This document shows positions 6,494-10,088 of a DNA stretch of 10,088 bases, in pieces (within the stretch, counting starts at the first letter, position 1; the number at the start of each line of letters is the position of its first letter). The DNA lies in NCBI GenBank assembly GCA_035291605.1, contig DATDRS010000376.1, positions 1-10,088 on the forward strand, read 5' to 3'. Below the pieces are notes generated by a model, which made no database searches, was not told where the DNA came from, and saw only the letters and a program-made list of their open reading frames with translations. The translations under genes and the position numbers were made by a program. Source of the DNA: DATDRS01 sp035291605. Its GTDB lineage: Bacteria; Chloroflexota; Anaerolineae; Anaerolineales; UBA6663.

Positions 6494-7189
6494 ATGGAAG
6501 TCACGAAAATTGAGAACGTCACGCGTGTCTATAAGACTGGCAGAGTCGAGACCCAGGCCCTGCGCGGCGTCAGCCTTTCAATCGAAAGCGGTGAATTTAC
6601 CGCCCTGGTCGGGCCATCCGGCTCCGGCAAAACCACCCTTTTGCAGTTGATCGGCTGTCTCGACCAGCCCACCAGCGGGCGCGTGTTCATCAACGGCAAA
6701 GATGTCAGCAAACTCAACCGCAATCAGCGCGCCGATATGCGCCGCGGGACAATCGGTTTCATCTTCCAGTTCTTTGCCCTGATCCCCACCCTGACGGCTT
6801 ACGAAAACGTCGAAATGCCCCTGTTGTTGAACCACCACAGCGCTGCTAAACGCCGCGAGCGCGTGATGCAATTGCTCGAGGCCGTTGGCCTTGGCGACCG
6901 CACTCATCACCGCCCTGATCAGTTGAGCGGCGGCGAGCAGCAGCGTGTGGCCGTTGCCCGCGCTCTGGCGCCCAAACCGGCGCTCATCCTGGCCGATGAA
7001 CCTACCGCCAACCTTGATACAACCAATGGCGCGCAGGTGATGGAGATTATGACCCGTCTCAATCAGGAGACCGGCGTCACCTTTGTCTTCGCCACGCACG
7101 ACCCGCGCGTCATCAAGTACGCCCGGCGCGTCGTCACCCTGCGCGACGGTTTGATGGTGGAGAATAACGGAGCCGGAAAGCCAGCGTAG
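6494..7189 (+). CDS. ABC transporter ATP-binding protein (LolD/MacB type), first copy
   Basis: This 231-residue cytoplasmic ATPase should power the tandem permeases. Motifs are complete: Walker A GPSGSGKTT (40-48, Lys46), Q-loop Gln92 in FQFFALIPTL, signature LSGGEQQ (144-150), Walker B LILADEPT (164-171, catalytic Glu169), D-loop NLD (173-175) and switch His202. The FQFF.LIPTLTAYENVEMPL region is characteristic of the LolD/MacB/FtsE subgroup of ATPases that work with FtsX-type permeases. The start is secure: GGAGGAG at 6481-6487 sits 6 bases upstream of the ATG. Nothing is missing or truncated. The tail (residues 222-231) is short and unstructured. The adaptor gene begins 9 bases after its stop. 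Confidence 0.95.
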   Translation: MEVTKIENVTRVYKTGRVETQALRGVSLSIESGEFTALVGPSGSGKTTLLQLIGCLDQPTSGRVFINGKDVSKLNRNQRADMRRGTIGFIFQFFALIPTLTAYENVEMPLLLNHHSAAKRRERVMQLLEAVGLGDRTHHRPDQLSGGEQQRVAVARALAPKPALILADEPTANLDTTNGAQVMEIMTRLNQETGVTFVFATHDPRVIKYARRVVTLRDGLMVENNGAGKPA

Positions 7190-7198
7190 GAGCGCAAC

Positions 7199-8566
7199 AT
7201 GAAATTGAACGTGCTTTTGATTCTGCTGATGGGCACGGCTCTGGCCGCTTGTAACGCCGGTGGTGGAACGTCGGCGCCCGCCTTGCCCACCGTCGTGCTG
7301 GGCGACGGCAATGCCTCTTCCCCGGCCTCCCCCCAGGGGTTCAGCGGCGGCGTCACGGCTTCGGGAGTCGTTGTGCCGGCGCAGGAGGTCCAAATGGCGT
7401 CCACATTGGCCGGACGGGTGGCCACGGTGAGTGTAGCGGTGGGCGATCAGGTCCAGGCCGGGCAGGTATTGGTAACCTTGGCGGGCAGTGAGAAATTAGC
7501 CGCCGACGTCGAAGCCGCCAATCTGGAACTGCTCAACGCCCGGCAGGCGCTCAAGGACCTGCAGGACACCGCCGCCCTCGTCACCGCGCAGGCCCAACTG
7601 GCCGTGGCGCAAGCCCAGGACGCACTGGAGAAGACGCAGAGAGAGCTGCGCAACGCCCAGTATCCGGCCGGCCAGGGTCTGGTGGATGCCGTCGCCGACG
7701 CCAAGCTCGCGCTCGACAACGCGCAGGCGAATTTGCAACTGGCCAACGTGGACCCCAACGTCTCGGCCTATAACACCGCCGTCTTTGTCACGAACTGGTA
7801 TCGCAGCCGGTGGGAAGAGGCTAAAGCCAAATACGACGCCAGCAACAGCGCTCCGGACCTGAAAGAGGCCATGGACGAGGCTTGGGACGCTTACCAGTCC
7901 AAGCTCAACGATCAACTGGCGCTGCAATTGCGCATCAGCATTGACCAGGCCAATCTAGCTGACGCGGCGGCCAAAGCACAGGAGAAGTACGATACCGCCA
8001 TCGCCAATCTGGACGCCGCGCAAAAGGGCCCCGATGCGACCAAGCTCGCCCTGGCGCAGGGCAAAGTGGCCGTGGCCGCAGCCGTCCTGGCCGACGCGCA
8101 GGCGCGCTATGCCATCGTCCAGACCGGCCCTGACCCGGACCAGTTGGCGCTGGCCCAGGCGCGCGTGACCACCGCCGAGGCCCACTGGGCGGCGGCCAAA
8201 TCGGCACTCGCCGATCTCGAACTCCGCGCGCCTTTTAGCGGGACGGTGACTGAACTCCGCATCCACGTGAGCGAATGGGTTTCGCCGGGTCAGCCGGTGC
8301 TTTTGCTGAGCGACTTGGAGCATTTGCGCGTCGGGACCACCGACCTGAGCGAGCGGGATGTTCCCAAGATCAAGATCGGCCAACCGGTCACGGTCTCAAT
8401 TAAAGCGTTGAATCAAGAAGCGCCGGGTCACGTGAGCGACATCGCGCCTCTGGCGGACACCCTCGGCGGCGACGTGGTCTACAAAACGACGATTGCGCTG
8501 GAGGCGCTCCCGGCTGGACTGCGCGCGGGCATGAGCGTTGAAGTGCAATTCGCGACCGGTCAGTGA
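7199..8566 (+). CDS. HlyD/MacA-like periplasmic-adaptor-type lipoprotein of ABC exporter
   Basis: This 455-residue adaptor is exported and lipid-anchored. Residues 1-17 are a short hydrophobic signal peptide and LAAC (15-18) is a lipobox, so Cys18 should be lipidated. Residues 19 to about 60 are a Gly/Ser/Ala/Pro-rich tether. A biotinyl-lipoyl half-domain follows at about 62-97 (GRVATVSVAVGDQVQAGQVLV), then a long alpha-hairpin rich in Ala, Gln and Leu (about 98-340), then the second lipoyl half (APFSGTVTELRIHVSEWVSPGQPVLLL, about 344-370) and a beta-barrel/membrane-proximal part to 455. A tryptophan-bearing segment near 187-245 lengthens the hairpin. AGGAG (7188-7192) overlaps the upstream stop and lies 6 bases before the ATG. 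It probably links the permeases to the outside. No TolC-like outer-membrane partner is seen in the window. The role is from the family; the cargo is unknown. Confidence 0.9.
   Translation: MKLNVLLILLMGTALAACNAGGGTSAPALPTVVLGDGNASSPASPQGFSGGVTASGVVVPAQEVQMASTLAGRVATVSVAVGDQVQAGQVLVTLAGSEKLAADVEAANLELLNARQALKDLQDTAALVTAQAQLAVAQAQDALEKTQRELRNAQYPAGQGLVDAVADAKLALDNAQANLQLANVDPNVSAYNTAVFVTNWYRSRWEEAKAKYDASNSAPDLKEAMDEAWDAYQSKLNDQLALQLRISIDQANLADAAAKAQEKYDTAIANLDAAQKGPDATKLALAQGKVAVAAAVLADAQARYAIVQTGPDPDQLALAQARVTTAEAHWAAAKSALADLELRAPFSGTVTELRIHVSEWVSPGQPVLLLSDLEHLRVGTTDLSERDVPKIKIGQPVTVSIKALNQEAPGHVSDIAPLADTLGGDVVYKTTIALEALPAGLRAGMSVEVQFATGQ
8025..8224 (+). repeat. Two 33-residue coiled-coil repeats inside the adaptor
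   Basis: Residues 276-308 and 309-341 of the adaptor begin alike (KGPDATKLALAQ and TGPDPDQLALAQ) and continue as Ala-rich helical heptads that end just before the second lipoyl half-domain. The period is 33 residues. The DNA is only partly alike (both contain the run CTCGCCCTGGCGCAGG or GGCGCTGGCCCAGG), so this is an old protein-level duplication and not a recent DNA one. Confidence 0.6.
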
Positions 8567-8613
8567 ACGCTTGCACCCTGAGCAGCGCGAACTGCGGGAA
8601 AGCGACAATTATC

Positions 8614-9351
8614 ATGTCTCTCATTCAAGCTGAACAACTCACCAAAATCTACGGTCAAGGCGAGACCGCCGTGACCGCGCTCGACCACGTGAACCTCAGC
8701 GTGGCTCCCGGTGAGTTCGTGGCCGTGATGGGCCCCAGCGGGTGCGGCAAGTCCACGCTCCTGCACCTCGTCGGCGGGTTGGACCGCCCCACCGAAGGCC
8801 GTGTGCGCATTGACGGCGCCGACCTCACCACGCTCGACGACGCGCGGCTCACCGAGCTGCGCCGCCGCAGGATCGGTTTCGTCTTCCAATTCTTCAATCT
8901 GATCCCGGTGCTGGACGCGACTGAGAATGCGGCCCTGCCCCTGACCCTCGACGGCGTGAAGCCAGCCGAGGCGAGGGCCAAAGCCAGTGAATGGTTGACG
9001 AAAGTGGGGCTTGGCAACCGCCTGCGTAACCGGCCCGACCAGCTCTCCGGCGGCCAGCAGCAGCGTGTGGCGATTGCCCGCGCCCTCGTGGCCGACCCGG
9101 CCCTCGTCCTCGCCGACGAGCCGACCGGCAACCTCGACACGCGCGCTTCGGACGAAATCGCCGGCCTGCTGAAGCAAGTCTCGGACGCGTGGGGCCGCGC
9201 GGTGGTCATGGTCACGCACGATCCGCGCCTCGCCGCCTATGCCGACCGCATCATCTTCTTGAAAGACGGCGCGATTGTGGACGAGACGCGCCTCAGCGGC
9301 AACGGCGCGGAAGAAGCCAGAGCCGTGAAAGAGAAAGTGGAAGCGCTTTGA
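8614..9351 (+). CDS. ABC transporter ATP-binding protein (LolD/MacB type), second copy
   Basis: This 245-residue ATPase is a close paralogue of the first one. Motif positions coincide: Walker A GPSGCGKST (40-48, Lys46), Q-loop Gln92 in FQFFNLIPVL, signature LSGGQQQ (144-150), Walker B LVLADEPT (164-171, Glu169), D-loop NLD and switch His202. It ends in a charged tail (residues 230-245) not present in the first copy. It probably drives the third permease, whose gene starts 8 bases after its stop. The start is less certain than its neighbours. ATG 8614 gives an N-terminus like the paralogue but has only a poor ribosome site (GGGAA, 13 bases away). An in-frame GTG at 8563 overlaps the adaptor stop and would add 17 residues that look unconserved. 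ATG is preferred. Confidence 0.93.
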   Translation: MSLIQAEQLTKIYGQGETAVTALDHVNLSVAPGEFVAVMGPSGCGKSTLLHLVGGLDRPTEGRVRIDGADLTTLDDARLTELRRRRIGFVFQFFNLIPVLDATENAALPLTLDGVKPAEARAKASEWLTKVGLGNRLRNRPDQLSGGQQQRVAIARALVADPALVLADEPTGNLDTRASDEIAGLLKQVSDAWGRAVVMVTHDPRLAAYADRIIFLKDGAIVDETRLSGNGAEEARAVKEKVEAL

Positions 9352-9359
9352 AATCGGCC

Positions 9360-10088
9360 ATGAACATCCAGCTCACTCTCGCCGCGCGCTACTTGTTCGG
9401 GCGCAAACTCAGAACAGTCCTGACGACGCTGGCCGTCGTCTTTGGCGTCCTGGTGATCTTTGGCATGAACACCGTCCTGCCGACGATGCTGGAAGCGTTC
9501 CAGGCCAACATCCTGGCGGCCTCAGGTCAGGTGGATGTGACCATCACCCACCAAAGCGGCGAGGCCTTCGCGGTCTCCGTGTTGAACCGGGTGAAAGCCA
9601 TCGAGGGGGTGCGAGCCGCCGCCGGATCGCTCGGCCGCACGGTCAACCTGCCGCAGGGCTGGTTCGGCCGCAACGTCAATATCAGCGCCGTGTCGCTCGT
9701 GGGCCTCGAACCGCGCTCGGCCCAGACCATCCGCAACTATTCCATCCTCCAGGGCCGCTTCCTGCGGACGAATGACACCCTGGCGGCGGTGATCACGACC
9801 AGCCTCGCCGACCAGCTTGGCCTGAAAGTCGGCGACGAAATCAACCTGCCGACCCCGGAGGGCACGGTGGCGCTGACCCTCGTGGGCTTGCGCCCGGCGC
9901 GCACCCTGCCGGGGAACGAGGAAGTGCTGATCACGCTGTTTGAAGCCCAGAAGCTGCTCGACCTTCCCAAACGCATCAACACGATCGAAGCCAACCTCGA
10001 CACGACAGACCCGGCGCGCCGGGAGGCGATCCAGAAGGCAATCGAAGCGCAACTGGGGAAGAGCTATCAGTTCGGCGCCTTAGGGAGC
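9360..10088 (+). CDS. ABC transporter permease, FtsX/MacB-type, third copy (3' partial)
   Basis: An open frame runs from ATG 9360 without a stop to the window end, giving 243 residues. It has a basic N-terminus (RYLFGRKLRT), TM1 at about 18-40 (TTLAVVFGVLVIFGMN), and an extracytoplasmic MacB-like domain containing SLADQLGLKVGDEINL, the motif shared with both permeases upstream. The conserved downstream helices and the YERTREIG-type motif are cut off by the window edge. An in-frame TTG at 9348 would overlap the ATPase stop and add four residues; ATG is preferred. No strong ribosome site is seen, so coupling to the ATPase is likely. The N-terminus differs from the two shorter permeases, and it may belong to the longer class with two FtsX blocks (about 800 residues or more). 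That last point is inference. Confidence 0.88.
   Translation, partial: MNIQLTLAARYLFGRKLRTVLTTLAVVFGVLVIFGMNTVLPTMLEAFQANILAASGQVDVTITHQSGEAFAVSVLNRVKAIEGVRAAAGSLGRTVNLPQGWFGRNVNISAVSLVGLEPRSAQTIRNYSILQGRFLRTNDTLAAVITTSLADQLGLKVGDEINLPTPEGTVALTLVGLRPARTLPGNEEVLITLFEAQKLLDLPKRINTIEANLDTTDPARREAIQKAIEAQLGKSYQFGALGS

Noticed and set aside
6578..7393. A 271-codon minus-strand open frame across the first ATPase and the adaptor start
   Set aside because: It lies opposite a gene with all ABC ATPase motifs, shows no recognisable domain, and has the Gly/Arg/His-rich make-up of a G+C-rich shadow frame. The second ATPase has a matching antisense frame at 8560-9219 for the same reason.
8571..8609. Internal promoter before the second ATPase (TTGCAC ... 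GACAAT)
   Set aside because: The spacing between the two boxes is far too long (28 bases) and the -35 match is poor.
8563..8613. GTG start for the second ATPase overlapping the adaptor stop
   Set aside because: The 17 extra residues resemble no ATPase N-terminus. With ATG 8614 the motif positions equal those of the paralogue.
9522..10052. A 176-codon minus-strand open frame near the window end
   Set aside because: It is antisense to the third permease, whose plus-strand frame has a basic start, a membrane helix and the LADQLGLKVGDEINL motif.

Overview
The window is G+C-rich (roughly 60% by eye), densely coded, and every supported gene lies on the plus strand. It holds nine genes. The first and last run off the window, and no stretch of 300 bases lacks a gene. 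I see no RNA gene, insertion sequence, CRISPR array or phage gene. The style suggests a member of the Chloroflexota, perhaps Anaerolineae-like. The clues are a lipobox-bearing HlyD-like adaptor with 'GPDPDQLALAQ' coiled-coil repeats, split FtsX-type permeases with separate ATPases, and a PadR regulator in front of them. This placement rests on resemblance and has not been tested.

Region 1 (1-3276) looks like a non-phosphorylative L-fucose (6-deoxy-L-galactose type) catabolic operon. It encodes a short-chain dehydrogenase resembling human HSD17B14 (reported as an L-fucose dehydrogenase), an enolase-superfamily L-fuconate dehydratase very like human ENOSF1, and a COG3618 amidohydrolase of the sugar-lactonase type. 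The dehydratase carries an in-frame C-terminal L-rhamnose/L-fucose mutarotase (RhaM-fold) domain, so one polypeptide joins the entry step to the dehydration step. The inferred route is L-fucose anomers (mutarotase), then L-fuconolactone (SDR), then L-fuconate (lactonase), then 2-keto-3-deoxy-L-fuconate (dehydratase). Enzymes for the final cleavage and a sugar transporter are not in the window and could lie upstream.

Region 2 (3277-3360) is a short, comparatively AT-rich intergenic stretch. It has two overlapping promoter candidates and two inverted repeats, and it separates the catabolic genes from the second operon.

Region 3 (3361-10088) is a regulator-plus-exporter operon. It begins with a PadR regulator that carries a C-terminal AT-hook-like tail. 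Two tandem FtsX/MacB-type permeases, an ATPase, a lipoprotein HlyD-like adaptor and a second ATPase follow. Last is a third permease, cut by the window end. The genes are tightly spaced and several ribosome sites overlap the preceding stop codon, so they are probably co-transcribed and under PadR control. The assembly resembles LolCDE or MacAB systems in pieces. Its substrate cannot be read from the sequence.
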